Source of the DNA: Clostridium sp. chh4-2
GTDB taxonomy: Bacteria; Bacillota; Clostridia; Lachnospirales; Lachnospiraceae
DNA: 64,000 bases
Assembly (NCBI RefSeq): GCF_002899675.1
Contig: NZ_PKUU01000016.1
Location: forward strand, 62,001 to 126,000
Direction of reading: 5' to 3'
The position numbers were made by a program, and so were the translations under genes. The notes under the pieces were generated by a model. It saw nothing but the letters and a program-made list of their open reading frames with translations. It was not told the origin of the DNA and did not search any database. Every line of letters begins with the position of its first letter. Within the stretch, counting starts at the first letter, position 1. Below are positions 8,490 through 17,101 of this stretch, one piece after another.

Positions 8490-9473
8490 ATGAAATGGGG
8501 TATTTTAGCTACTGGAAGAATAACAAATAAATTTGCAGAAACGGTTATCGGCATGAAGGGCGAAGACACTTTAAATGCCGTTGGTTCCAGACGTTTAGAA
8601 GCTGCATCCGCATTTGCAGATAAATATGGAATTGAACATGCATATGGTTCTTATGAAGAGCTGTGCAGCTCCCCTTATGTGGATGCCGTATATATTGCAA
8701 CTCCTAACAGTATGCATTATGAGAATGCCAAGATGTGCCTGAATGCCGGAAAGCATGTGCTGTGTGAAAAGCCGTTTACTACAAACGCTGCGGAAGCGGA
8801 AGAACTTTACCGCCTGGCTGAGGAAAAAGGACTTTTCATTATGGAAGCATTTTGGACACGCTTCCTTCCGCTTTTGTTGGAGATGAGACGTTTGATTGCG
8901 GATGGGGTGATCGGAGAGGTAAAACATGCCCGCTGTGATTATGGATTTGTCACGGATGAGTCCAGAAAGGGAAGAAAATTCGATTCCGGACTGGGCGGGG
9001 GCGCTCTATTGGATATCGGAATCTATAACTTAGGCTTTATTCATATGATTATGGACGCGGCCCCGGTTCATTTCTCTTCAGAAGTTAATATTAATGAATA
9101 TGGAACCGATGATTTCAGCTCCATTTTATTGGAATATCCGGGAGGACGGACCGCATGTGTGACTACGGCCATCGGACTTGAGATGCCGAGAGAAGCGGCC
9201 GTATTCGGAACCAAAGGCTCCATCTCCATACCGGATCACCAGCATGCCAAAGTTATGACCGTCCGTCCGAATAACGGCGAACCCTACGAGATTCAGATGC
9301 CGTTTGACGTAAATGGTTTCGAATATCAGATCAGGGAAGTAAACCGCTGCGTAAAAGCAGGCATGAATACAAGCGATGTGCTGAGGAAAACGGATTCTTT
9401 AACCGTGCTTGCCCTGATGGATGATATCCGTAAGTCATGGGATATGAAATTTGCTTACGAGGAAAAAGCGTAG
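8490..9473 (+). CDS. Gfo/Idh/MocA family NAD(P)-dependent oxidoreductase
   Basis: Cytoplasmic dehydrogenase of 327 residues acting on a sugar, inositol or dihydrodiol-type substrate (not decided). The N-terminal Rossmann fold begins GILATGRI, followed by the family motif EKPF (residues ~93-96) whose lysine is the catalytic residue. The C-terminal alpha/beta domain contains the GGGALLDIGIYN segment typical of the family. GGAGGT lies 7 bases before the ATG. It has its own promoter (8396-8424) but could serve the upstream sugar operon by oxidising or reducing a released monosaccharide; this link is only positional. Confidence 0.88.
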   Translation: MKWGILATGRITNKFAETVIGMKGEDTLNAVGSRRLEAASAFADKYGIEHAYGSYEELCSSPYVDAVYIATPNSMHYENAKMCLNAGKHVLCEKPFTTNAAEAEELYRLAEEKGLFIMEAFWTRFLPLLLEMRRLIADGVIGEVKHARCDYGFVTDESRKGRKFDSGLGGGALLDIGIYNLGFIHMIMDAAPVHFSSEVNINEYGTDDFSSILLEYPGGRTACVTTAIGLEMPREAAVFGTKGSISIPDHQHAKVMTVRPNNGEPYEIQMPFDVNGFEYQIREVNRCVKAGMNTSDVLRKTDSLTVLALMDDIRKSWDMKFAYEEKA

Positions 9474-9533
9474 TTATCGTTCCGGATTAAGACTGGGTGT
9501 TTACAATACTTGAAATTAAGGAGGGTGGAAAGC

Positions 9534-10622
9534 ATGGTGCAGCCCATTACAGACTATGCTGAATTCCTGAGAGATGCAAAAGCGGACGTGCTGCGGATGG
9601 CACAGCTCACCGAGCAGGAAGAACAGTTAAGACAGGAAGAATACCAGCTCGAGAGAACTGTGGAAACGGAAAAAAGGTCGGTTTCAGACTCCATAAACAT
9701 GACAATTAAAAAAAGAACGGAAGCATTGACTCTGAGCTATGACCAGGAGATCGGAAAAGGACAGGAACGGTTAAAAAAAGCCCGGGCCAAAAGGGAAAAA
9801 GCGAAAAACCAGGGCGTAAAAGAACGGATCGCAGAAGAAACCTCCGAACTCCGGGAAGAAAACCGGGAACTGAACCTCCGGTTAAAAACCTTATTCCAGC
9901 AAAACCACGTTCCTAAGATCTGCAGGGGAAACTGGTACTATGCCCTCTTTCTCCCCCGATGGTTCAGCGAATATTTAAAATTATTGTGCACGATCCTGGT
10001 CTGTTTTCTGGCAGTGCCATATGGTTCCTATATGCTGATCGGCCAGAAGAAGACGCTGGTGCTGGTTGTGATTTACTTCATCACGGTTCTGATATTCGGC
10101 GGTCTGTATGTGTTCATCAGCAACAAAACGAAGATTCCTCATCTGGCGGCTCTGAGAGACGGTCAGATCATCCGTGACCAGATTCACGGAAACAAGAAGA
10201 AAATCAAAGTGATCACCCATACTATACAAAAAGACCGCAATGAAGCCGTATACGACTTACAGATTTTCGACGATGAGATATCCCAGCTGGAACAGGAACT
10301 TGCGGTTACTGCAGGCAAGAAAAAGGATGCCCTCAATACATTTGAAACCGTGACAAAGAATATTATCGCGGATGAAATCACAAATAACAGCAAAGAAAAG
10401 ATCGAGTCCATGGAGGCGGAACTGGATGTTTTAAGGCGGCGCCTGAAAGAAGTGGAGACGGCCAGAAACGAGAAAAGCCTTTATGTTACGGATCACTATG
10501 AACCTTATCTTGGAAAAGAGTTTTTAACACCTTCCAAGCTGGATATGCTTTTGGAAAAGATCGTCAGCGGATCGTCATCAAATCTCAGTGAGGCGATAAA
10601 CAGCTGCAGGGAGGCGAAATAG
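9534..10622 (+). CDS. Coiled-coil protein with two membrane helices, function unknown
   Basis: I do not recognise this 362-residue protein. ATG 9534 is chosen because AAGGAGGG lies 8 bases upstream; an upstream TTG at 9510 has no ribosome site. Residues ~15-125 are charged and Glu/Lys/Arg-rich, predicted as a long coiled coil. Two hydrophobic helices follow at about 149-170 and 176-197, then a second long charged coiled coil (~205-320) and a short C-terminal tail. The layout resembles a membrane-anchored scaffold with both ends on the same side. It follows the oxidoreductase by 60 bp and may share its transcript. Confidence 0.6.
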   Translation: MVQPITDYAEFLRDAKADVLRMAQLTEQEEQLRQEEYQLERTVETEKRSVSDSINMTIKKRTEALTLSYDQEIGKGQERLKKARAKREKAKNQGVKERIAEETSELREENRELNLRLKTLFQQNHVPKICRGNWYYALFLPRWFSEYLKLLCTILVCFLAVPYGSYMLIGQKKTLVLVVIYFITVLIFGGLYVFISNKTKIPHLAALRDGQIIRDQIHGNKKKIKVITHTIQKDRNEAVYDLQIFDDEISQLEQELAVTAGKKKDALNTFETVTKNIIADEITNNSKEKIESMEAELDVLRRRLKEVETARNEKSLYVTDHYEPYLGKEFLTPSKLDMLLEKIVSGSSSNLSEAINSCREAK

Positions 10623-10649
10623 AAGCAGATTTAATGTGTGAAATTATGC

Positions 10650-10696
10650 GGGGAGGAGTTTAGAAGGGGTGGAATGCCCTTGACGGACTCCTCCTC
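10650..10696. repeat. Imperfect hairpin after the coiled-coil gene
   Basis: Ten-base arms GGGGAGGAGT and ACTCCTCCTC pair with one mismatch, and the inner AAGGG/CCCTT extends the stem. There is no T run, so it is a poor terminator. It is the first of three consecutive hairpins before the acetyltransferase gene. Confidence 0.5.
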
Positions 10697-10720
10697 TGTG
10701 CTGAGTTTTACATAGACCCT

Positions 10721-10785
10721 GAAGGCATTTTCAGAAATGCCTTCACGTTTTACTTTAAACTTCAAGGCATTTTGCAAAATGCCTT
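10721..10785. repeat. Two tandem 42-bp units, each with a perfect palindrome
   Basis: Unit one has GAAGGCATTT-TCAG-AAATGCCTTC (10721-10744). Unit two has AAGGCATTTT-GC-AAAATGCCTT (10764-10785), a perfect 22-bp palindrome. The spacers after each palindrome are near identical (ACGTTTTACTTTAAA and ACCCTTTACTTTAAA), giving a 42-bp period. They lie directly upstream of the acetyltransferase ribosome site and would form stem-loops in its leader. No T-tract follows either stem. Confidence 0.8.
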
Positions 10786-10825
10786 CACCCTTTACTTTAA
10801 AATCAGAAAAAAGGAGCCCAATTTC

Positions 10826-11353
10826 ATGCAAATAACAATCGAACAAGCCACAACAGCCGACATCAAAGAGCTGGGCCTTCTCTACGACACTGTCTGTACC
10901 CATCTCGAAAACAATATAAACTACCCGGGCTGGAAAAAAGGCATATATCCTATAGAAGAAGACGCAGCCCAAGCCGTCCGTGAAGGAAGTCTGTACACAG
11001 CCAAAACAGACGGTAAAATCATCGGTTCCGTAATCCTCCGCCACGAACCGGAAGCAGCTTATGCATCCGCCGACTGGCATACAGACTTAGACTACTCAGA
11101 TATCCTCGTAATATACACCTTCGCCATCCACCCCGCCTACCAAAACCAAGGCATCGGCAGCAAAATAATGGAATTCATCAAAGACCACAGCCAAAAAACA
11201 AACATAAAAGCCATACGCCTGGATGTCCACCAAAAAAACACCCCAGCCATCCAACTCTACAAAAAACACGGCTTCCAATACATAGACACCGTAGATCTTG
11301 GCTACAGCGAGTTCGGCTTATCAGAATTTGAACTCTACCAACTCCTCTTATAA
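10826..11353 (+). CDS. GNAT family N-acetyltransferase with atypical composition
   Basis: Acetyl-CoA-dependent N-acyltransferase, 175 residues. ATG 10826 follows AAAAAAGGAG by 9 bases; a longer frame from 10772 runs through the palindromic repeat and is not used. The GNAT core is clear: a conserved strand (YTFAIHP, residues ~95-101), the acetyl-CoA loop QNQGIGSKI (~103-111), and the C-terminal YKKHGFQYI. The acceptor is unknown. Composition is odd: the coding strand is C-rich and G-poor with C-ending codons (ATC, CTC, TAC, GCC), the reverse of its neighbours. It sits between palindromic repeats and a giant hairpin, which suggests transfer or insertion. Confidence 0.85.
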   Translation: MQITIEQATTADIKELGLLYDTVCTHLENNINYPGWKKGIYPIEEDAAQAVREGSLYTAKTDGKIIGSVILRHEPEAAYASADWHTDLDYSDILVIYTFAIHPAYQNQGIGSKIMEFIKDHSQKTNIKAIRLDVHQKNTPAIQLYKKHGFQYIDTVDLGYSEFGLSEFELYQLLL

Positions 11354-11399
11354 ATCTACTCTATTAAAGGATTTCTTCCCTTAAATGAGCCAGTACCCA

Positions 11400-11694
11400 G
11401 CTAAGATCGGGAGTTTGGGCGGAGCGAGGGCGGGGGAGGTCTGTGGTTTTGCGGCGACTATGGAAGAGATCGGCAGATCTTAGTTAAAATGAGGGGAAAA
11501 AGGCAGGTGGATCTTGAATTCCGAATCAATATCCAAGGCGCCCTGAGGCGAGATGTCATAAAGAGATCTCACCGAATGGCGCCGGTCCTGCCTTTTTCCC
11601 CTCATTTTTACTTAGTTCTGCCCTCTCTGGAATCCGGAGCCGCAAAACCACAGGCCTCCCCCGCCCCCGCTCCGCCCAAACTCCCGATCTTAGC
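11400..11694. repeat. Giant hairpin 1: 295-nt near-complete inverted repeat
   Basis: The outer arms 11400-11455 and 11639-11694 are 56 bases each and complementary at all but two positions, one of which is a G-T pair. Inner arms around 11486-11507 and 11587-11609 share a 22-base perfect match. A third stem near 11537-11583 is bounded by GGCGCC on both sides, leaving a small loop around TCATAAA. The whole element would fold into a single rod. It is not coding: a frame through 11489-11764 is only a by-product. A second element of the same design lies at 17102-17392. I do not recognise a named family. Confidence 0.9.
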
Positions 11695-11734
11695 GTTCCC
11701 TCGCCATTCAACAGAACTCCCCCTTATTTATTAT

Positions 11735-11766
11735 TTGCATAATTATCCAATCCCCTGCCTATAATA
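11735..11766 (+). promoter_or_regulatory. Candidate promoter of yyaC
   Basis: TTGCAT (11735-11740) and TATAAT (11760-11765) are separated by 19 bp, long for sigma-A. The same bases also fit the forespore sigma-G pattern: GCATA at 11737-11741, 18 bp, then TATAATA resembling cATnnTA. As yyaC is a sporulation gene, a forespore promoter is plausible, but neither reading is certain. Confidence 0.4.
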
Positions 11767-11797
11767 GAATTAATAAAATGATTAGGCGGAGTACTTT

Positions 11798-12397
11798 ATG
11801 AAACTGTGGGAATGGATTGGAATGAGAACCGGACAGGAAGTTTACTATTACCATGCCGGAGAGGGGTTTGAAACCGATAAACTGGCTACCCGGCTTTATC
11901 AAATGATATCCGAAGAATTGAAAAACCAGAATAAATCAGGGGTTTTAATCCTGTGTATTGGGACAGACCGGTCCACAGGAGACAGTTTAGGCCCGCTGAT
12001 CGGGTATAAATTAAAAGAAAAAAAGGTGAAAAACCTGGAAGTGTTCGGAACCTTAGAACGCCCGGTTCACGCCATGAACCTGGACGATTATCTGGCTGTC
12101 CTCAGATGCAGTTATCCCAATCACCTGGTAGTTGCAGTGGACGCTTCCGTGGGAAATAACGAGCATGTGGGATATATCACCCTGGGTAAGGGATCTCTGC
12201 GCCCCGGCTTGGGAGTCAGCAAAGAATTGCGGCCTGTGGGGGACATTTTCATCACCGGAATTGTGGGAGGCTGTGCGGGAGCGGACCCGATCATGCTTCA
12301 GAGCATCCGTCTGGCCGTGGTTATGAGGCTTGCGGACTGCATCAGCGACAGCATATTTCTTGTCGAAAAATTATGTGAGTCTGCGGCACTGGTTTGA
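11798..12397 (+). CDS. yyaC: Sporulation protein YyaC (Gpr-like, DUF1256)
   Basis: Sporulation-specific protein of 199 residues related in fold to the germination protease Gpr and hydrogenase maturation proteases. The family signature is clear: LCIGTDRSTGDSLGPL at residues 52-67, then VVAVDAS (~111-117) and the glycine-rich FITGIVGGC. In Bacillus the gene is under forespore control (established knowledge); the upstream promoter here is compatible with that. GGCGGAG lies 7 bases before the ATG. It is preceded by the giant hairpin and followed by a LysM gene 65 bp downstream. Its presence marks the organism as an endospore former. Confidence 0.9.
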   Translation: MKLWEWIGMRTGQEVYYYHAGEGFETDKLATRLYQMISEELKNQNKSGVLILCIGTDRSTGDSLGPLIGYKLKEKKVKNLEVFGTLERPVHAMNLDDYLAVLRCSYPNHLVVAVDASVGNNEHVGYITLGKGSLRPGLGVSKELRPVGDIFITGIVGGCAGADPIMLQSIRLAVVMRLADCISDSIFLVEKLCESAALV

Positions 12398-12462
12398 CAA
12401 CATTTGCAAAACATCCATGCTATGATTGTTCAGATATTAGAATAAGTTAGCGGGGTGAGCCA

Positions 12463-13695
12463 ATGGGAGAATTATATAACCCGTACCCAAAGCTGCCGAA
12501 AAATATCAGGCAGATCGGTGAGCGGGACCAGATTGTAAAATTATATTTGGAAGACTATGTGAACACGTATTTACAAAAATTGTATCCGGCAGGAGGACAA
12601 GACCTGAGGATCGGGCTTTTACTTGGCAGCAGCGAACAGCATGAGGGAACCCCTTATCTGTTCATTGACGGAGCCATGGAAATGGAAGATGTGACACGGG
12701 ACGGAGAAAAAGTAGAATTTACAGAGGCAGCGTGGAAGAAAGCCTATGAAGATATGGAACAGATGTTTCCTAAGAGAACGGTTCTGGGATGGTTTCTCTG
12801 CGCATCGCAGGGCAGCCAGCTCAGTCCGCTTAATTATTGGAAAGAGCATGTAAAGTATTTCCCCGGAAAGAATCAGCTGATGTACTTAAATTCAGGGCTG
12901 GAAGGGGAAGAATCCATCTATGTGACCTCGGAGGACGGATTTTACAAGCTTCGCGGCCACAGCATTTATTATGAAAGAAATCAGATGATGCAGGACTATA
13001 TGGTGCTGCGAAAAGATGTGAGGCGCGTGGAAACAGGCGTCCCGGATAATGTGGTCACTGATTTCAGACAGAGGATTGAAAGCAGGAAGACGGAAGTCAA
13101 AGCTCATAAGAACACGGTGAGCGTTTTGGGCGGCCTGTGCAGCGCATTGGCCATAGTGGTGCTGGCGGGCGGCATCATCATGTTTAATAACTATGAAAAA
13201 ATGCGTCAGATGGAGAGCGTGATGGTTTCGGTTCTTCCGGAAGGCGTAAAAAACTGGCAGGAGTACGATCCCAAATCGGATAAGGAAAAGCTTTCCGTAG
13301 AAGAGGTTCCGGGACAAGTCTATCCCACAGAGCCGGTAGAGCACTATACCATGGCTTCAGAACCGGAAACAACGGCTGCCTCCGCAGTGCCGGTGGAAAA
13401 TGGTTCGGGAGAAACCGCGGCTCAGGAGACAGTTCCGGAAACGAGCGCAGCAACAGCTGGAGGAGCGTCAAATGCAGGCAGTTCATCAGCATCGGGCGGT
13501 GCGCAGGCAGCAGATCAGGGAGCGGAAGCGGCTGCGGCGGTGCCGGAAACTTACATAATCGGAGAAGGCGAAACTCTGCACGGAATCTGTCTGAAATTTT
13601 ACCACAATCTCAGTAAAATGGATGAAATCTGCCGTATTAACGGTTTGGATGACCCGAACAAGATCATATCAGGCCAGAAATTAGTTCTGCCGTAG
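12463..13695 (+). CDS. Membrane-anchored LysM protein with MPN/JAB-like N-terminal region
   Basis: 410 residues in three parts. Residues 1-185 are cytoplasmic and show strands ending in RTVLGWF at 105-111 followed by Ser/Gly-rich and Tyr-Trp segments; this recalls the MPN (JAMM) fold, but the metal-binding His-x-His is absent, so it would be a non-catalytic version (tentative). One membrane helix spans ~219-241. An Ala/Glu/Ser/Thr/Pro-rich extracellular linker (~290-362) leads to a C-terminal LysM domain (YIIGEGETLHGIC to GQKLVLP) that binds peptidoglycan. The arrangement would link the cell wall to a cytoplasmic domain. GGGGTGAG precedes the ATG. Confidence 0.75.
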   Translation: MGELYNPYPKLPKNIRQIGERDQIVKLYLEDYVNTYLQKLYPAGGQDLRIGLLLGSSEQHEGTPYLFIDGAMEMEDVTRDGEKVEFTEAAWKKAYEDMEQMFPKRTVLGWFLCASQGSQLSPLNYWKEHVKYFPGKNQLMYLNSGLEGEESIYVTSEDGFYKLRGHSIYYERNQMMQDYMVLRKDVRRVETGVPDNVVTDFRQRIESRKTEVKAHKNTVSVLGGLCSALAIVVLAGGIIMFNNYEKMRQMESVMVSVLPEGVKNWQEYDPKSDKEKLSVEEVPGQVYPTEPVEHYTMASEPETTAASAVPVENGSGETAAQETVPETSAATAGGASNAGSSSASGGAQAADQGAEAAAAVPETYIIGEGETLHGICLKFYHNLSKMDEICRINGLDDPNKIISGQKLVLP

Positions 13696-13769
13696 AAAAA
13701 TGTAATGCGTTTCTTTTGAAAATGTTGTATACTTAAATCATATTTGGGCATTTTTGGGAGAATAACGGC

Positions 13770-15053
13770 ATGAGTGATATGAGCTCTATGAATAGAGAGA
13801 CAAAAAAAAGACAACTAAAAAGCAGAGTGATCACGCCCAATGCTGCGCCCCCGCCCCGAATGGAGAAAGAGGACGCCGACAGCGAGGAGATCGTAAAGAA
13901 AGCGGCCAGAAAGGTAAGGCGGAAACGTTTCTTTCTGTCATTGGCAGCAGCGCTTGCCATTTCAGGAGCAGGATTTGGATATTACCGTTACCAGGCGGGC
14001 CATCAATACATGGAATATCAGGTGTCCTGGGAGCATAACGTGGAGCGGTCGGACAGCAGCATTAATGAGTACATTAATTTCGGCAACAATGTAATCAAGT
14101 ACAGCAAGGACGGAGCAGCCTACACGGACAACCAGGGAAAGGACATCTGGATTGAAAGCTATGAGATGAAATCCCCGGAAGCTGTGGTCAACGGAGATTA
14201 TGCGGCCATAGCGGACAGGCAGGGCAACAGCATCTATATCTGCGATAAAAACGGACGCCAGGGGATTGCCACCACATTGCTTCCGATCACGAAAGTGGCG
14301 GTATCGGCTCATGGAGTGGTGGCGGCGATTCAGGAGGACAGCAAGTCCGGAAGGATCACATTTTTCAGAAAAGACGGAACTCCCCTTGATATTTCCATAA
14401 AGTCCACGCTGGAAAAGGACGGATATCCCATCGATATCTCCCTTTCACCGGACGGAACTCAGTTGATGGTATCCTATATCTATCTGAGCAATGGAGCCGC
14501 GAAGGGACAAGTCGTATTCTATAACTTTTCTGAGATCGGAAAGAACGTTCCGGGACGTCTGGTGGCTGGTTATAAGGATATCTATGACAACAGCATGATT
14601 GCCAGAGTCCGCTTTATGACAGAGACTTATTCCTGTGCGTTTGCAGACAACAGCCTGACCTTTTTCTCATCCAAGAATGTGATGTCGCCGGAGATGCTGG
14701 TGCAGATTCCGGTGGAAGAGGAGATCCGAAGCATCTTCTATTCTGAGAATTATGCAGGCATTGTGGTCAACAATACGACAGGCGAGAATCCGTACCGGGT
14801 GGATGTCTATAAAAACACCGGTGAAAAGCAGTTCAGCAAGGATTTTAATATCCAGTATACCCATGCGGATATTGACGGAGATTACGTTCTTTTGTATAAT
14901 GAAAGTTCCTGTGAGGTTTATAACATGCAGGGGAATTTAAAGTTTAGAGGCGAATTTGATTTCACGGTTTCCAAGGTAACTAAGGGGCGGCTACCCGGCA
15001 CGTTTATCGTAATGGGGCCACAAACTATAAAAGAGATAAAATTAGGAGGCTAA
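13770..15053 (+). CDS. Single-pass membrane protein with beta-propeller ectodomain (DUF5711-like)
   Basis: 427 residues: a basic cytoplasmic N-terminus (1-50), one membrane helix at ~54-72 and a long extracellular part of repeated strands (AAIADRQGNSIYICD, DISLSPDGTQLMVSYIY and similar), typical of WD40/PQQ-like propellers. I associate it with the DUF5711 group of Lachnospiraceae, whose function is unknown. It follows the LysM gene by 74 bp and ends 5 bp before transketolase, whose ribosome site overlaps its stop region. Together with the LysM protein it may form a cell-surface module (inference). Confidence 0.65.
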   Translation: MSDMSSMNRETKKRQLKSRVITPNAAPPPRMEKEDADSEEIVKKAARKVRRKRFFLSLAAALAISGAGFGYYRYQAGHQYMEYQVSWEHNVERSDSSINEYINFGNNVIKYSKDGAAYTDNQGKDIWIESYEMKSPEAVVNGDYAAIADRQGNSIYICDKNGRQGIATTLLPITKVAVSAHGVVAAIQEDSKSGRITFFRKDGTPLDISIKSTLEKDGYPIDISLSPDGTQLMVSYIYLSNGAAKGQVVFYNFSEIGKNVPGRLVAGYKDIYDNSMIARVRFMTETYSCAFADNSLTFFSSKNVMSPEMLVQIPVEEEIRSIFYSENYAGIVVNNTTGENPYRVDVYKNTGEKQFSKDFNIQYTHADIDGDYVLLYNESSCEVYNMQGNLKFRGEFDFTVSKVTKGRLPGTFIVMGPQTIKEIKLGG

Positions 15054-15058
15054 TATCA

Positions 15059-17038
15059 ATGAATCACATCGACACATTGTCAGTAAATGCAATCCGCGTG
15101 CTTTCTGCAGATGCAATCCAGAAGGCCAATTCCGGTCATCCGGGACTTCCGCTTGGATGTGCTCCAATCGGTTATGAACTTTGGGCAAATCATATGAATC
15201 ACAATCCGGCAGACCCTGATTGGGCGAACCGCGACCGTTTTGTTTTGTCAGGGGGACATGGATCTATGCTCCTGTATTCCCTGCTTCATTTATTCGGCTA
15301 TGGCAATCTGTCAAAAGAAGATCTGATGAATTTCAGACAGATGGGGTCATTGACGCCGGGCCATCCTGAATACCGCCATACGGTTGGCGTGGAAGCTACC
15401 ACAGGACCTTTAGGAGCCGGAATGGGCATGGCAGTTGGTATGGCCATCGCGGAGACTCATTTGGCGGCCGTATTTAATAAAGATGATTATCCTGTTGTAG
15501 ATCACTATACCTTCGTGCTGGGCGGAGACGGATGCATGATGGAAGGCATTTCCTCAGAAGCATTTTCACTGGCAGGCACATTGGGACTTGGAAAATTAAT
15601 CGTGATCTATGATTCTAATAAGATCTCCATCGAAGGCAGCACGGATATCGCCTTTACGGAGAATGTGCAGAAACGTATGGAAGCATTTGGCTTCCAGCTG
15701 ATTACCGTGGAAGACGGCAATGACCTGGCTTCAATCGGAGCGGCTATTGAAGAGGCGAAGGCGGATACCACAAGACCTTCCTTCATCACGGTAAAAACAC
15801 AGATCGGCTATGGCTGTCCTGCAAAACAGGGAAAAGCAAGCGCTCACGGAGAACCTCTTGGAGCGGATAATGTGGATGCCATGAAGGCTAATTTAGGCTG
15901 GCCGTCTCAGGAACCATTTTTCGTTCCTCAGGAAGTATATGACCACTTTAATGAGATCGCAGCTCAGAAGGCAGAAGCAGAGGCAGCATGGAACGTGATG
16001 TTCGCCGCTTACTGCGAGGAATTCCCGGAGATGGAAGCTCTGTGGAATCAGTATCACGCGCCTGTGGATGCGGATAAATTATTTAACAATGAAGAATTCT
16101 GGGCACAGAATGAAAAGCCGGATGCAACCAGAAACTTATCCGGAAAGATGATTAATAAATTAAAAACAGAGATTCCAAATCTGATCGGAGGTTCCGCAGA
16201 TCTGGCTCCGTCCAATAAGACCAATATGTCCGACGCAGGAGATTACTCCAAGGAGAACCGTCTGGGCCGCAACATGCATTTCGGCGTTCGCGAGCTGGCT
16301 ATGGCGGCGATCGGAAACGGCATGATGCTTCACGGCGGGCTGCACGCTTATGTGGCAACCTTCTTCGTGTTCAGCGATTATGTGAAACCGATGGCGCGTT
16401 TATCCGCTCTTATGGGAGTGCCGCTGACATTTGTACTGACTCATGACAGCATTGGCGTAGGCGAAGACGGACCGACTCATGAGCCGATTGAACAGCTGGC
16501 TATGCTTCGCGCTATGCCGAATTTCCACGTATTCCGCCCATGCGACGGTGTGGAGACTGCGGCAGCCTGGTACAGCGCTATGACTTCTGAGAAGACGCCG
16601 ACCGCACTCGTTCTGACAAGACAGAACCTGACACCGATGCCCGGCAGCAGCAAGGATGCATTAAAGGGCGCATATGTAATCGATGATTGCGAAGGAACGC
16701 CGGATGTGATTCTGATCGCAACCGGATCAGAAGTGGAACTTGCTGTTAAAGCAAAAGCAGAGCTTTCTTCCGAACATCAGATCCGCGTGGTTTCCATGCC
16801 GTGTATGGATTTATTCGAAGAGCAGTCCGACGAATACAAGGAATCCGTGCTTCCTAAGAATGTAAGAAAGCGTGTTGCAATTGAAGCTCTCGGAGATTTC
16901 GGATGGGGCAAATATGTAGGACTTGACGGCGCTACGGTTACCATGAAGGGATTCGGAGCCAGCGGCCCTGCAGGAAAATTGTTTGAACATTTTGGATTTA
17001 CGGTTGAGAATGTAGTGAAGACCGTTCGTTCACTGTAA
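15059..17038 (+). CDS. tkt: Transketolase
   Basis: Full-length single-chain transketolase, 659 residues, thiamine diphosphate and Mg-dependent, moving two-carbon units between ketose and aldose phosphates in the pentose-phosphate pathway. Visible motifs: the N-terminal KANSGHPGLPLG, the thiamine-binding GDGCMMEG (residues ~158-165), the central FGVRELAMAAIGNGM and TFFVFSDY, and the HDSIGVGEDGPTHEP active-site region. TAGGAGG lies 9 bases upstream. A strong terminator follows. The window also encodes a second, split transketolase at 48.6-50.4 kb, so this copy is likely the housekeeping one. Confidence 0.96.
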   Translation: MNHIDTLSVNAIRVLSADAIQKANSGHPGLPLGCAPIGYELWANHMNHNPADPDWANRDRFVLSGGHGSMLLYSLLHLFGYGNLSKEDLMNFRQMGSLTPGHPEYRHTVGVEATTGPLGAGMGMAVGMAIAETHLAAVFNKDDYPVVDHYTFVLGGDGCMMEGISSEAFSLAGTLGLGKLIVIYDSNKISIEGSTDIAFTENVQKRMEAFGFQLITVEDGNDLASIGAAIEEAKADTTRPSFITVKTQIGYGCPAKQGKASAHGEPLGADNVDAMKANLGWPSQEPFFVPQEVYDHFNEIAAQKAEAEAAWNVMFAAYCEEFPEMEALWNQYHAPVDADKLFNNEEFWAQNEKPDATRNLSGKMINKLKTEIPNLIGGSADLAPSNKTNMSDAGDYSKENRLGRNMHFGVRELAMAAIGNGMMLHGGLHAYVATFFVFSDYVKPMARLSALMGVPLTFVLTHDSIGVGEDGPTHEPIEQLAMLRAMPNFHVFRPCDGVETAAAWYSAMTSEKTPTALVLTRQNLTPMPGSSKDALKGAYVIDDCEGTPDVILIATGSEVELAVKAKAELSSEHQIRVVSMPCMDLFEEQSDEYKESVLPKNVRKRVAIEALGDFGWGKYVGLDGATVTMKGFGASGPAGKLFEHFGFTVENVVKTVRSL

Positions 17039-17047
17039 TAGATAAAT

Positions 17048-17086
17048 GGGGGCGTCGCAGACCAAAGGTTTGCGGCATCCCCTTTT
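17048..17086 (+). terminator. Rho-independent terminator of tkt
   Basis: A 16-base stem from GGGGGCGTCGCAGACC to GGTTTGCGGCATCCCC around an AAA loop, with one mismatch and two or three G-T pairs, followed by TTTT. It starts 9 bases after the tkt stop. Confidence 0.85.
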
Positions 17087-17101
17087 GCTGATGAAGGGGA
17101 C

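Noticed and set aside
10631..11080. A 149-residue minus-strand frame over the palindromic repeats
   Set aside because: It is antisense to the clear GNAT gene and palindromes, with no family resemblance or start signal.
11489..11764. A 91-residue plus-strand frame
   Set aside because: It runs through the arms of giant hairpin 1, has no ribosome site and low-complexity Pro/Ala content; the DNA is better explained as an inverted repeat.
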